The notes beneath the pieces are model-generated. The model saw only the letters and a program-made list of their open reading frames with translations, made no database searches and was not told where the DNA came from. A DNA stretch of 64,000 nt, taken from positions 1 through 64,000 of the forward strand of contig CAJNDS010000778.1 in NCBI GenBank assembly GCA_905221605.1. Reading direction: 5' to 3'. Positions 1 through 12,559 of this stretch are shown here, piece after piece. Every line of letters starts with the position of its first letter. The first letter of the stretch is position 1. The stretch comes from Symbiodinium natans (taxonomy: Eukaryota > Sar > Dinophyceae > Suessiales > Symbiodiniaceae). The position numbers and the translations under genes are program-made.

Positions 1-39
1 AATGTGGGACCTGCTTTAATGTGGGGGGCCCCCCCCCCC

Positions 40-330
40 CCCCTGAACAGTCGGGGCGTGGATTGGGTCCTGATTACACGGCCCCGGGGGCTTATATGAT
101 TTTAATAGGGTGGAGTTTAGATATGTTTAAAAGGGGCAGCAATGCCCGGTTATCTTTTTTAAAGGCGCGCCACGTGGAATTTTCTTACGGCGCCCGGACG
201 GTTCGACTTTAAAGCGGACCCCTCAAACAGTCAGGGGGTCCTGAATAATTCGGCCATAATTGACTTTAAAGCGACCTCCCCTAATAAAGCAGGTCCAACA
301 TTAAACCCTAAACCCTAAACCCGAAACCCT
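40..330. repeat. Dispersed repeat, copy 1
   Basis: This segment is a diverged copy of 10,500-10,740. Both share a core reading GGCGCGCC, a few bases, then GTGGAATTTTCTTACGGCGC and CCGGACGGTT, followed by similar text around CTTTAAAGCGAC / CTTTGTTCAGGAG. Both lie in gene-poor, AT-rich surroundings. No coding potential was found; the short open frame here is not supported by anything. The copy type (old transposon end or duplication) is unknown. Confidence 0.6.
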
Positions 331-352
331 AAACCCTAAACCCTAACACTAA
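301..352. repeat. Interstitial telomere-type array (CCCTAAA)n
   Basis: A short imperfect run of CCCTAAA units. The same heptamer recurs over the whole window in both orientations, so this is an interstitial block, not a chromosome end. Confidence 0.85.
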
Positions 353-1380
353 AGCCTATGTGGGCATCCGGGGCTTGGGGCCTCGGGGTGCACTCCTTGA
401 CTTCTGGCCTCAAAATCGACCTGCTACCCTTTCAGACGCATGTAGCTGCAGCTCCTGTGCCAGCCTCCCCCACCCACACCCCGCAGCGGACCCATGCAGA
501 CCATGGAGCATCATGCATGCACCGAAGCTCCGAAGCTCCTGACGCTAACCTGCACACCAGCCCGAACCCTGGCCTTTGGAATCGTCGAAGACGTGCGCCG
601 TGTCAGCGCGGATGCCCTGCACGTTCCATGCCCCTCTCCACCCTCGAGCAACTGAACCCTGATTCCTGAACCGCAAGGCATGAGGAGCAAGGGTTCTCGG
701 GTTCCAGGGCCCCTTCTCGCAGCCTACAGCAATTCAAAGTCCAAGGCCAACAAGAACCTGAAGTCAAACCCTAAACCCACTGTTGCACTCATGAACTAAA
801 GGAACTCGTCGCCAACGGTGAGTCCCATAGCTGGGCTAGGAAAGGAGTCTTATGTCGTTGTATAGTTATATATGTATAAAAATAAAAAAATAAATGTACA
901 TACATATATATGTGTATATACATATACATGTATATTTTCATTCTGGTATAGTTTGTGTTTTTTACGTTACTATATGCTTATGTTACTATACTCTTGGACT
1001 AGTAAAACAGTGTATTGCTATATCTTTATGTTGATATATTATTGTATTCTGATATTAAATTTATTCGTATACACTAATTTATTCGTATACACTATCAATA
1101 TACAAATGTATTCGTATATGACAATATCTGAATACATTTATGTTAATGTTTCAATACAATAATGACATTCATGTATCAACAAGTTAATATATGTGTATAT
1201 CAGAGGTATTAATATACTAATATGTTAATCTGTCAGTGTATGAACACATCATTATAATAATATGTTAATACATGTTTATGTTAAAATCTTTGTGTTTGGA
1301 GATAGCACATACATTAATAGAAATATGAGTAGACTACATATTAGAATATATATATATGAGAGAGCAACCTTTCGGGTCTA
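353..1380. other. No gene seen; AT-rich spacer
   Basis: The first part is mixed-composition DNA with scattered CCCTAAA units. From about 870 it becomes strongly AT-rich with TATA-type microsatellite text. A piece at 1,345-1,395 (TATATATGAGAGAGCAACC, then a poorly conserved stretch) resembles 8,395-8,455, so it belongs to a dispersed repeat. No exon-like frame is convincing. Confidence 0.5.
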
Positions 1381-4340
1381 TTTAGCTCCTTCCTTTGTTT
1401 TAATAAGTGAAATTAAATTAAATTATTTAAATTATTTAAAATATTTAATTGACTCCCATTAAATAATTTAAAAAATTTAAATAATGTATATAAGCAAAAT
1501 TATTTAAATTATTTCTTAATTTATTATTTAATTGCCGTTCCAGAAAATTAATTTAAATAACCTAAAAATTAAAGTTAAATAATGCGTAGATAATTGATTT
1601 TAATTATTTAATTGATTTAATGACCCCGATTAAAATAATTTAACATAATTTAAACTATTGAAATACGCAACAATTATTAAATTTATTTAATGTATTTATT
1701 GACCCCTAATTTAATAAATAAATTAATTTGTTGTTTTTGTTTTGTTTAAATAAGTTAAATAATTAAATAATAAATAAATTTAAATTCCGGGGAAACGTTC
1801 CAGGCCCAACCAGCAAACAACAATTAAATAATTAACTCCGACAGCTAATTAAATGATAATTAAAAACGCGGATTATTTAAAAACTATTTATTGCTTTTTT
1901 TTTCTGGCTGGTCTGGAAAGTTTCCTGAATTAAATTTATTTAAAATTATTTAATTTATTTAAATTATTTAAATTATTTAATTGACCCCTATTATTAAATA
2001 ATTTAAATAATTAAAATAATTTAAATAAGCAAAAATTATTTAAATTATTTAATTGACTCCCATTAAATAATTTAAATAATTAAAATAATTTAAATAAGCA
2101 AAATTATTTAAATTATTTAATTTATTTAATTGACCTCTATTAAATAATTTAAATAATTTAAATAATTTAAATAATTTAAATAATTTAAATAATTTAAATA
2201 AATTTAATTCCGGGAACTTTCCAGACCAACCAGCAAAACAATTAAATAATTTAAATCCGACAGCTCAATTAAATGATTTAATTAAACTGCGGGATTTAAA
2301 TTATTTTATTGATTTTTTTTTCTGGCTGGTCTGGAAAGTTTCCTGAATTAAATTTATTCAAATTATTTAATTTATTTAAATTATTTAAAATATTTAATTG
2401 ATCCCTATTAAATAATTTAAATAATTAAAATAATTTAAATAAGCAAAAATTATTTAAATTATTTAAGTTATTTAATTGACTCCCATTAAATAATTTAAAT
2501 AATTGAAATAATTTAAATAAGCAAAATTATTTAAATTATTTAATTTATTTAACTGCCTCCCATTAAATAATTTAAGTAATTTAAATAATTTAAATAAGCA
2601 AAATTATTTAAATTATTTAATTTATTTAATTGACCCCTATTAAATAATTTAAATAATTTAAATAATTTAAATAATTTAAATAATTTAAATAATTTAAATA
2701 AATTTAATTCCGGGAACTTTCCAGGCCAACCAGCAAAACAATTAAATAATTTAAATCCGACAGCTCAATTAAATGATTTAATTAAACTGCGGGATTTAAA
2801 CTATTTTATTGATTTTTTTTTCTGGCTGGTCTGGAAAGTTTCCTGAATTAAATTTTTTTAAATTTTTTAATTTATTTAAATTATTTAAAGTATTTAATTG
2901 ACCCCCTATTAAATAATTTAAATAATTAAAATAATTTAAATAAGCAAAAATTATTTAAATTATTTAAATTATTTAATTGGCTCCCATTAAATAATTTAAA
3001 TAATTAAAACAATTTAAATAAGCAAAATTATTTAAATTATTTAATTTATTTAATTGCCTCCCATTAAATAATTTAAATAATTTAAACAATTTAAATAAGC
3101 AAAATTATTTAAATTATTTAATTTATTTAATTGACCCCTATTAAATAATTGAAATAATTTAAATAATTTAAATAATTTAAATAATTTAAATAATTTAAAT
3201 AAATTTAATTCCGGGAACTTTCCAGGCCAACCAGCAAAACAATTATATAATTTAAATCCGACAGCTCAATTAAATAATTTAATTAAACTGCGGGATTTAA
3301 ATTATTTAATTGTTTTTTTTCTGGCTGGTCTGGAAAGTTTCCTGAATTAAATGTATTTAAATTATTTAATTTATTTAAATTATTTAAATTATTTAATTGA
3401 TCCCTATTAAATAATTTAAATAAGTAAAATAATTTAAATAAGCAAAAATTATTTAAATGATTTAAATTATTTAAATTATTTAATTGACTCCCATTAAATA
3501 ATTTAAATAATTAAAATAATTTAAATAAGCAAAATTAATTAAATTATTTAATTTATTTAATTGCCTCCCATTAAATAATTTAAATAATTAAAATAATTTA
3601 AATAAGCAAAATTATTTAAATTATTTAATTTACTTAATTGCCTCCCATTAAATAATTTAAATAATTTACATAATTTAAATAAGCAAAATTCTTTAAATTA
3701 TTTACTTCATTTAATTGACCCCTATTAAATAATTTAAATAATTTAAATAATTTAAACAATTTAAATAATTTAAATAATTTAAATAAGCAAAATTATTTAA
3801 ATTATTTAATTTATTTAATTGACCCCTATTAAATAATTTAAATAATTTAAATAATTTAAATAATTTAAATAATTTAAATAATTTAAATAATTTAAATAAA
3901 TTTAATTCCGGGAACTTTCCAGGCCAACCAGCAAAACAATTATATAATTTAAATCCGACAGCTCAATTAAATAATTGAATTAAACAGCGGGATTTAAATT
4001 ATTTAATTGTTTTTTTTCTGGCTGGTCTGGAAAGTTTCCTGAATTAAATTTATTCAAATTATTTAATTTATTTAAATTATTTAAATTATTTAATTGACCC
4101 CTATTAAATAATTTAAATAATTAAAATAATTTAAATAAGCAAAAATTATTTAAATTATTTAAATTATTTAATTGCCTCCCATTAAATAATTTAAATAATT
4201 TAAATAATTTAAATAATTTAAATAAGCAAGATTATTTAAATTATTTATTTTATTTAATTGACCCTATTAAATAATTTAAATAATTTAAATAATTTAAATA
4301 ATTTAAATAACTTAAATAAATTTAATTCTGGGGCCTTTCC
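1381..4340. repeat. AT-rich satellite (TTTAAATAA-type) with higher-order units
   Basis: About 3 kb built almost only from permutations of AAATTATTTAAATTATTT, broken by recurring boundaries such as TTAATTGACCCCTATTAAATAA and TTAATTGCCTCCCATTAAATAA, plus five copies of a longer inverted-repeat unit listed separately. Units between boundaries are shuffled and shortened in different copies, as expected for unequal exchange. No coding potential. Confidence 0.9.
1783..4045. repeat. Five copies of a ~145 bp inverted-repeat unit (MITE-like)
   Basis: Copies at 1,783-1,931, 2,206-2,349, 2,706-2,849, 3,207-3,348 and 3,904-4,045. Each starts AATTCCGGGAACTTTCCAGG and CCAACCAGC and ends CTGGCTGGTCTGGAAAGTTT then CCTGAATT, so the two ends are imperfect inverted repeats of about 25-30 bp. 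A truncated sixth left end is at 4,322-4,355. The middle contains the conserved text CCGACAGCTCAATTAAAT. The copies are embedded in the satellite and have been amplified with it. Whether the unit was once mobile cannot be told. Confidence 0.8.
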
Positions 4341-4349
4341 AGACCAGTC

Positions 4350-4870
4350 ACCAGACCCCTCTCCCCCTCCCCGCAGCTACCCCCCCCCCCCCCGAACTGG
4401 GGCTGGGCCAGGGCCGGAGGGGGTGAGGGCTGGAGCTGGGCGGTGGCGCTGGAGAGTGGTGGGGGGGTCGGGGGGTGGGGGGGTGGGGGGGGTGGAGAGC
4501 CAGCTTGGCGCGCGTGGAGGGGGGGGTGTTGGGCTTCTGGGGTGGGCTGGAGGGGCCCCCACCCCCCCCGCCCTTCCCCTGCCATCCCTTTCCCACTCTT
4601 TCAAGGGCTGAGCTGAAGAGCTGGAGCTGGGGTGGGCTGGTCTGGGGCCGGTGGCGCTGGAGAGCGGAGAGGGGTTGAAGGAGCTGGGCTGGCCGAAGGG
4701 TGGAGGGGCTGGAGAGCCAGCTCGGGGTGGAGGGTGGGCCAGGGAGGGTCAAGGGGGCCAAGGCCCTGGCACAGGGCTGGGCACCCCCCCCAACCACCAC
4801 CCCTCTTTCTCTCACCATCCAAAAAGAGTTTAAACAAAAAAAACGTTTTTCTCTTCACCAACCCTCCCCC
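4350..4870. repeat. G/C-skewed low-complexity tract
   Basis: Long G-rich runs (GGTGGGGGGG, GGCTGGAG repeats) with C-rich runs at either end. Open frames exist on both strands only because the sequence lacks A/T and hence stop codons. They translate into Pro/Gly/Ala-rich nonsense and are not called as genes. Confidence 0.75.
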
Positions 4871-4969
4871 ATCCCTCTCCACCATCAAACGCCCTCACCA
4901 TGCCTACTCCCCCAGCTCACTTTTCACTCCCTCACGTTCTCAACCGCTTCCACACATTAATCAGCTGCT

Positions 4970-5325
4970 TTACCCTATCATCTTCTTATCATCTTTTATC
5001 ATATTTTATCATCTCTCATATTATCTCTTTTTATTATCTTCCATCATGTTTAATCATCTTCATATGCTTTTCTTATCATCTTCATATCATCTTTTTATCA
5101 TCCTTTATCATCTTTTTTGTCATCTTTTATCATCTTTTAATCGGGTCAAAATTCGGGATCTCATTTGGAAAGCATCCTTATCTGAATCATCTTCTATCGT
5201 TATCATCCTTTATCATTTTTTATCATCTTTTTATCACCTTTTATCACCTTTTATCATCTTTTATCATCTTTTATCATCTTTATCATCTTTTATCATCTTT
5301 TACCATATTCATATAATAGTCTTAT
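4970..5325 (+). repeat. TTATCATCTTT microsatellite
   Basis: Dozens of imperfect TTTATCATC units. One stretch (5,140-5,200) is less repetitive. Non-coding. Confidence 0.9.
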
Positions 5326-5398
5326 AATCGTTTTGTAGTCTTTTCTATTTTTTCGTAATCTTTAAGATCCTGTGGTCTCTAGGTAATTAATTTTTTTG

Positions 5399-6145
5399 GA
5401 GTGGTTCTAAGTCTTGCTTATCGGGGGGTAAGTGTTCGTAAGTTTCAAGAAGCAAATATATATATATATATATGTGTAACACTGAATTTCAAACCCCCTT
5501 AAACCCTTAAAGGCTGCGTATGTGGGGTGGTTCTAAGTCTTGCTTATCGGGGGGTAAGTGTTCGTAAGTTTCAAGAAGCAAATATATATGTAACACTGAA
5601 TTTTAAACCCCCTTAAACCCTTAAAGGCTGCGTATGTGGGGTGGTTCTAAGTCTTGCTTATCGGGGGGTAAGTGTTCGTAAGTTTCAAGAAGCAAATATA
5701 TATGCAACACTGAATTTTTAACCCCCTTAAACCCTTAAAGGCTGCGTATGTGGGGTGGTTCTAAGTCTTGCTTATCGGGGGGTAAGTGTTCGTAAGTTTC
5801 AAGAAGCAAATATATGTAACACTGAATTTTCAACCCCCTTAAACCCTTAAAGGCTGCGTATGTGGGGTGGTTCTAAGTCTTGCTTATCGGGGGGTAAGTG
5901 CGTAAATTCAAGAAGCAAATATATATGTAACCCTGAATTTTAAACCCCCTTAAACCCTTAAAGGCTGCGTATGTGGGGTGGTTCTAAGTCTTGCTTATCG
6001 GGGGGTAAGTGTTCGTAAATTTCAAGAAGCAAATATATATGTAACCCTGAATTTTAAACCCCCTTAAGCCCTAAAAGGCTGCGTATGTGGGGTGGTTCTA
6101 AGTCTTGCTTATCGGGGGGTAAGTGTTCGTAAATTTCAAGAAGCT
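5399..6145. repeat. Tandem array, 7 copies of ~115 bp
   Basis: Units begin at about 5,401, 5,527, 5,641, 5,755, 5,867, 5,978 and 6,092 with GTGGTTCTAAGTCTTGCTTA, then TCGGGGGGTAAG, and end with CCCCCTTAAACCCTTAAAGG. Copies are nearly identical apart from the length of an internal ATATAT run, so the array is young. No open frame runs through it. Confidence 0.92.
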
Positions 6146-6249
6146 GTGAGGGTTCCAGGTCTTGCTTGTCGCGGCCACCCCCACTCGGTCCTCAACAGGG
6201 GGACTCTCCAGGCTTTCGGCAAGACACCCCCGAAGCCTGAAACCCGAAA

Positions 6250-8300
6250 TTCCCAAATGTCCATGCGCTAAAGTCACAAATCGCAAGCAGTGTCCCCCGT
6301 AGTTTTTGTCGAAACAGCCTTCTCCGAACTCATAAATCGCAAGCAGTGTCCCTATGCGTTGTTGTTGCGCGCAAATATCCAAAATCACAAATCGCAAGCA
6401 GGGTCCCCATAAGATGTTGCTGTAAGATTATCTACAAAATTCATAAATCGCAAGAAGTGTTACCCGTAGTTTTTTTGCGATTATGTACCAAGTTCACAAT
6501 CACAAGCAGTGTCCGCCCTTAGATGTTTCTGCAAGAGTATGTGCCAAAATCGCAAATCGCAAGCAGTGTCCCCCGTAGTTTTTTTGTTGAAAGAATATGT
6601 ACCAAGAACACAAATCGCAAGCAGTGTCCACCCATAGTCCTTTTTGCTGAAAGAATATATCCAAAATTCACAAATCGCAAGCAGTGTCACCCTTAGTTCT
6701 TTTGCTGTAAGAATATGCTCCCAAGTCACAAATCGCAAGCAGTGTGCCCCATGTTTTTCCTGTAAGATTATGTACCGAATTGCCAAATCGCAAGCAGTGT
6801 CCCCCTTAGCTTTTTCTACAAGAGTGCCAAACTCGCACATGGCAAGCAGTGTCCCCTGAGAGAAGATGTCCCAAAACCACAAATCGCAAGCAGTGTCCCC
6901 CATAGTTTTTGTTGAAAGCGTATTCTGCAAAGTTACATATCGCAAGCAGTGTCCCCCTTAGTTTCTTTTGCTGCAAGAAGAGGATGTCCCACAATCACAA
7001 GTCGCAAGCAGTGTTCCCCTTAGTTTGTTACGGAATGGACATTGAGCAATCGCAAGCAGTGTCCCCATGAGAATTTGTTGATAGAATTCCAAAATCACAA
7101 ATCGCAAGCAGCGTCCCCCATAGTTTTTTGCTGAATGAAGAACTATCCAAACTCCTAAATCGCAAGCAGTGTCCCCCTAATTTTTTTGCTGCAAGAAGAT
7201 GCCCCAAAATCAAAAACCGCAAGCAGTGTCCCCCTTGGTTTTTGCTGAAAGAAGATGTCCCAAAATCACAAATCGCAAGCAGGGTCCCCGCTTAGTTTTT
7301 GTTGCTGCAAGAAGATGCCCCCCAAATCACAAATCCCAAGCAGTGTCCACCCATAGTCCTTTTTGCTGAAAGAATATATCCCAAATTCACAAATCGCAAG
7401 CAGTGTCACCCTTATTTTTTTGCTGTAAGGAAAATGGTCCCAAGTCACAAATCGCAAGCAGTGTGCCCGGCGTGCCCCATATTTTTCCTCTAAGCCTATG
7501 TACCAAAACCAAGTCGCAAGCAGTGTCCCTCTTAGTTTTTTCTACAAGAGTATGTGCCAAACTCGCAAATGGCAAGCAGTGTCCCCTGAAAGAAGATGTC
7601 CCAAAATCACAAATCGCAAGCAGTGTCCCCCATATATAGTTTTTGTTGAAGGAGTATTCTCCAAAGTTACAAATCGCAAGCAGTGTCCCCCTTAGTTTGT
7701 TTTTGCTGCAAGAAGAGGATGTCCCACAATCACAAATCGCAAGTAGTGTCCCCCTTAGTTTGTTACGGAATGTAATGGATACGTCCCCATGAGATTTTGT
7801 TGAAAGAATTCCAAAAACACAAATCGCAAGCGATGTCCCCAATAGTTTTTGCTGAATGAAGAACTATCCAAACTCCTAAATCGCAAACAGTGTCACCCTC
7901 AGTTTTCTTGCTGAAAGAGTATGTGCTAAAATCACAAATCGCAAGCCGTGTTCCCCATTTTTTTTTGCTGAATGAAGAACTATCCAAACTCATAAATCGC
8001 AAGCAGTGTCCCCCTTAGTTTTTATGCTGCAAGAAGATGTCCCAAAATCACAAAAGCAGTGTCCCCAATAAGTTTAACCCTGAAAGTGTATATGCCAAAA
8101 TCACAAATCGCAAGCAGTGTCCCCCCTTAGTTTTCTTCTGAATTCACAAATCGCAAGCAGTGTCCCCCGTAGTTTTTTTGTTGAAAGAAGATGTCCCAAA
8201 ATCACAGATCGCCAGCAGTGTCCCCGTTAGTTGCTACGGAATATATCAACAATTGACAAGTCGCAAGCAGAGTCCACAAATGTTTTGTTGTAAGAACCTA
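6250..8300. repeat. Minisatellite, about 35 copies of ~55-65 bp
   Basis: The conserved block is AAATCGCAAGCAGTGTCCCC, followed by a more variable TTAGTTTTTTTGCTG and an AAGATGTCCCAAAATCAC-type segment. Copies differ by substitutions and small indels, and parts of the array (for example 6,600-6,900 against 7,330-7,620) repeat as larger blocks, so there has been segmental duplication inside it. The frames running through it on both strands are by-products of the repeat. Confidence 0.92.
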
Positions 8301-9240
8301 TCCAAAATGTCAAATGGCAAAGGCACGTGCGCTACTGTCTCAATGAAATTACGTAATTGAGCACATATAGACTAGGAAGTAAAAACATTATATATATATA
8401 TATATATGAACGAGCAGCCTTTCGGTCCATTTCGCTCATGTGTTTTGTTTAATGCTGGAGGGCTAGGTGCTGGGTGTTTTCGGGCTGTGGGTTGGCACGA
8501 ATGGGTAAAAGTCTGAAGCTGCAACGCGAACCCATGAAATGAAACTCGGGCGGAGTGTTTTCGCTGTTTAGCTTGCCAGCGCCCCTCATCGATCCAAGTG
8601 TTATAGATAAATGAAGAACACAAGTTCGAAAAGACATAGGCAAGCAGCGTGCAAGAACAGCAACGTGAACAGTTATCATGACCACAAAACCACGAATTCG
8701 TTTTCAGAATAGCAGTGTAGGATTTTTTGCTCGTGTCATGGATCCATGAGCAAACCGCATTTTAAATGTAGGCAAGCAGCACGCAAAGAAAACAAAGCAA
8801 AGCGAAAGCCAAAAACAACAATGCAAGTCCAAAAGACAAGATAAAATAGGACGTCGGATTATTCGGCATGTGCAACTTTAAAGTTTTTTGACAATATACA
8901 TATACGAGCGTTTGATAGGAATGAAACAAACGCAACGAAAGAGACCCCAAAAGTCCCGGCTATGTCCCGGCTATTTTGTATAGTGTAGTGTAGTATAGAG
9001 TTTCTTGTAGTTTTAGCATTCGTGTTAGTACTATTATTGGTCTTGGTCTTGGTGCTGGTACCTAGTCTGGCAGCGGTAAAGTATTCGTGTAGTATCAGCA
9101 TAGTACTCGTATGGTATCGAGGAAAAGTCACAGCGTCCTTGCAAGGGCCTTGCTTTCGGATCGCGCTAACACAAAATATAATGAACATGAGCAATGCCAG
9201 CACTGCTAAGAACGCTATTGATATGAACAGTAAACATGGT
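8301..9240. other. No gene seen; mixed spacer
   Basis: Holds a TATA microsatellite (8,390-8,408), a dispersed-repeat fragment shared with 1,345-1,395 and simple GGTCTTGGTCTTGGTGCTGG text near 9,040. Open frames here are short and low in complexity; none is called. Confidence 0.45.
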
Positions 9241-9845
9241 GATATTGTTATGCGGATTCATTACTTTATACCGTTGCCTGGTGACTAAATGGTTTTCTCA
9301 TTGTTCTTTGCTTGCACAAGCAAAAATTCTTAGTTCCTATTGATTTAATGTACGGTTGCCCAGTGATTCAGTTCCTACGTATTGTGGGTCACAACGCTCC
9401 CTACACCATGTGCTTGTATAAAAATATGTACTTGGTTCTCGCAACACTCATTGATATCATATACAGTTTCCCAGTGATTTCTTGAGTTTTTCTACTATCC
9501 CTATGTGGCGTATGCCACAGCATTCCCTACACCATGTGCTCGTAAATTTACCTGGTTCCACACCACATACTGATTTAATATACGGTGGCCTAGTTATTTC
9601 ATAGTCTTCTCACTGTTCCTATGTGGTGTCGGTCAACAAATGACCTACACCATGTGTTTGTGTGACGAAATTTACTTGGTTCCTACAACACTCATTGATG
9701 TCATAGAGAGCCCCCGAGTGATTTCTTGCTGTTATCACTATCGCTCTGCGGCGTGGGCCACAAAGTTCCCTGCACCACGTACTTCTAGAAAAATTATGAG
9801 TTTACTTGGTTTCTAAATCACTCATTGGTTTGCACGGTTGCCCGA
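9241..9845. repeat. Diverged tandem array, ~5 copies of ~115 bp
   Basis: Recurring landmarks in the same order: CCCAGTGATT / GCCTGGTGACT, then a TTCTCACTGTTCCTATGTGG-like stretch, CTACACCATGTGCT and TTTACTTGGTTCC. Units begin near 9,270, 9,360, 9,470, 9,590 and 9,715. Divergence between copies is much higher than in the 5.4 kb array, so it is older. Confidence 0.75.
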
Positions 9846-10499
9846 AAGAGTCTCTAGAATACCAAAACCCAAAGTCTTCCAAAATAAGCCGAAAGGATCA
9901 CCGGAAAAGCCCTGGAAGGCTTGTGCTAGAGTATTCCAGAATCGCTGAAGCGCGCAGCCGTAGAGTATCCTCGTAAAGTCCCTAGAGCGCACAAGACCAA
10001 ACTATGCCCAAAGAGTCACTGGAGTACTAACCGCAAACCATCCTGCAGCTAAAATGCAGCTCAAGAAGTAAACCTTTCTTCATGTTTATAGGAATGGTCC
10101 CAATACTACGAATATCAGTAGCGTGATACTAGTATTATATTCAGCAATGTTCGGTATAGTAGGCGTATTAGCTTACTAGCATGATCAATAGCATAACTAA
10201 AAGTAAATGACAAGAAATTGCAATTCCAGTTACAACATTACCAAGCTTACTAGTGTCATAAATTGTATTAGGCTTGCTAGCACTCATGTTACTCGCATTA
10301 ATCATATTACTAATTGATCTCATATTATAATCTTATCGGACTAATCATGCCACAGGGGCTAATGACGCTATGGTACTATTGTTAGTGACATTGTTGAGTT
10401 TCCCAGTGGTGGGCTAAAAAACATTGCTCACAACACTGATGTTGCACCCTCTTTAGACCTGCCCCCCTCCCCCTTTCTTGTTCCTGTTTACACTGTCCA
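9846..10499. other. No gene seen; AT-rich spacer
   Basis: AT-rich sequence with many short words such as TACTAG and GTACTA. No long or exon-like frames, no clear repeat beyond this weak internal similarity. Confidence 0.4.
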
Positions 10500-10740
10500 C
10501 GGGATATATATGAATTTATTAGAGAGGAGTTAGGATAAGTTTACAGGGCAGCGATGCCCAGCAATCCTTTAAAGGCGCGCCGCGTGGAATTTTCTTACGG
10601 CGCCCGGACGGTTTGCCTTTATTCAGGATCCCAACGCGCGCCCCCAAACCCAAACACTCGGAGTGTCCTGAACAGCCCGGCCATTTTTGACTTTGTTCAG
10701 GAGGCCCCTACTAAAGAGTGTGGAACATTAATAGTACTCG
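10500..10740. repeat. Dispersed repeat, copy 2
   Basis: Diverged partner of 40-330: shares GGCGCGCCGCGTGGAATTTT then CTTACGGCGCCCGGACGGTT, and a following GTCCTGAACAGCCCGGCC / GTCCTGAATAATTCGGCC motif. Same orientation as copy 1. Confidence 0.6.
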
Positions 10741-12098
10741 CACTAGTCATATGGCTAATCTCGACAGATAGTGCAGTTTCGTAGTAGACTTGTCAAAAGA
10801 CATATGCACTACCAGCAAGATTAGGATGATTAGGATTGTCGTGATGTTAGTGTTAATTAGCAATCCTGCCAACGCACTGCAATGTTATTTGGTGATATTG
10901 AAGTCACGAACTGTCAAATTGGGAGCATAAGATGTGTCAAACTTATGCTTAGCACAAGTAATCCTCGACTTCGAATGTTCCGCACAACACGCCATGCTTT
11001 TTGCTTATATTGACAGCTCGCGCTAGGACTAGTACTTATATTGCGAACATTACCAATAGTACTCACATAAGTCATAATATGTTCATAATGTTAGTTGTGC
11101 TTCCAATGCTAGGAACACCAGTAAGCATACTATTGCCATCGCATCAGCATTATAAAGATCACAAACACTAATAAGTGAACAAGCCGCAGATGAAAACAAA
11201 GAAAGCTGCAGAAAACAAGTGCATTTAAGATATGCAACACCGGTGTGGAGGGTTGATCGTTTTGTTGCATCCAAACGGATAAATAAGTTAGATGTGCGAC
11301 TTGTCTAAAACACAAGCATCAACAGTAATGGTATCCACAGACACAAGGCGAAGTTGACTCTCAAGTAGAACTTATGGTTCCTACAAAAGTATAAATATAC
11401 ACTTACATACTAAATTGTTTATATTCCGTATTTAAAGCGAAAAGAAAAACTCTATGCTAAATAAACCCTAAAGGTTCCGGGCTCATATATATATATACAT
11501 ATGTATATGTATATATATATATCATAATATAATTTAAAACAATTTTCTCTTATTACTCAGTTACTCAAGAAACATACAAATATATGATTATATTAAGAAG
11601 TGAATATGTCATATTTTCTGTTGTATGATTCTATTATCGCATTGTTAGATTAGGGAAACTCCAGGCCTTCAACACACCTCCGTCGGTGCGGCAGTGAGGC
11701 ACTGCGCCTCTGTGAACACCAGCCATGCAGCAGCCAACCTACGCAACGGCCAGGTACGCGGTGGCAGGCAGCAGCCAAAGGGTTTAGGGTTTAGGGCCAG
11801 GCTTCCTGTCCCAAGCTCACAATGCTTCTTTTGCCACCTGATTAGCAGCCTCGCAACCACACTGCAGGGATGCAAAGTGTCCAACTTGAGTGTGTGTAAT
11901 GTCCGGCAGAAGGGGAAAAGTTGAGGGTTTAGGGTTTAGGGAGATTGCAGTTGCGAGTTGAGGGTTAGGGAGATTCAGAGGCACACGTACTGACACGCGA
12001 CGGCCACGACCTGCCTACACGCTCTGACACTGGCGTTGTCTCCAAGTCCGCACATGGACCGACCTTGGCTTTGGGTTTAGGGTTTGGGCATGGGGGTA
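10741..12098. other. No supported gene
   Basis: AT-rich to about 11,640 with a palindromic ATATATATACATATGTATAT block (11,485-11,525). From 11,640 to 12,080 base composition rises and TTTAGGG units appear, as they do next to exons elsewhere, so an unrecognised exon is possible around 11,700-11,900, but no frame is convincing. Confidence 0.35.
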
Positions 12099-12224
12099 CT
12101 TGAAGGTTCATGGGTAGTTATAAGTAGGGTTATTAAGGACCCCAAATAAGGCTAGAACCAGTTATACATATAGTTACCCTACTTATCACCCCACTAAGTA
12201 AAAACCTACCCATGAACCTCCAAG
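12099..12224. mobile_element. TIR element, family C (introner-like)
   Basis: Terminal inverted repeats: left GGTACTTGAAGGTTCATGGG, right CCCATGAACCTCCAAGTACC. The middle reads TAAGTAGGGTTATTAAGGACC ... ACCAGTTATACATATAGTTA ... CCCTACTTAT, i.e. the arms stay complementary for about 35 bp. The same family recurs at 30.9, 34.5, 38.5/52.8 (split by the retrotransposon), 54.1, 60.1 and 60.4 kb. No protein is encoded; it is non-autonomous. Confidence 0.8.
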
Positions 12225-12559
12225 TACCTTACTCTTCTGTCGTTCCTGTTTATACAAACCTCTTACAGGATTCGACTTCTGCAGGTTCCCATGGGATTCT
12301 TAGGTACGTACCCTGGGGGTTAGAAGGGAGCGAGGATTTTTTTGTCAATTTTCTGTTTTTTTTTGTGATTTGTTTTGTTTTTCCTTGCTTTTCTCTTGGT
12401 TTTCTGAACATGCCCTCTGGTTCTGCCTATCCTCCTCCTCTGGTTGGAATTCTTTTCTGTGTATTTTCCTGGTTTTTTTGGTGAATTTTGCTGGTTTTCA
12501 GCTTCCGCAGGCTCCTCAGCAGTACCGCATGTCCGGAACCTGACCACATCTAATGACCC

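Noticed and set aside
301-352. A chromosome end marked by CCCTAAA units
   Set aside because: The same repeat occurs across the whole window in both orientations, so it does not mark a telomere.
4258-5327. Several overlapping long frames on both strands
   Set aside because: They arise from G/C-only and TTATCATC repeats without stop codons; the translations are Pro/Gly-rich or Ser/Leu/Ile/Tyr repeats with no domain.
6098-8002. Reverse and forward frames up to about 150 codons
   Set aside because: Each follows the minisatellite period; the protein repeats are by-products of the DNA repeat.
6250-8300. CRISPR-like array of conserved 20-bp cores and variable spacers
   Set aside because: The spacers are related to each other, lengths vary and the surroundings are eukaryotic; it is a minisatellite.
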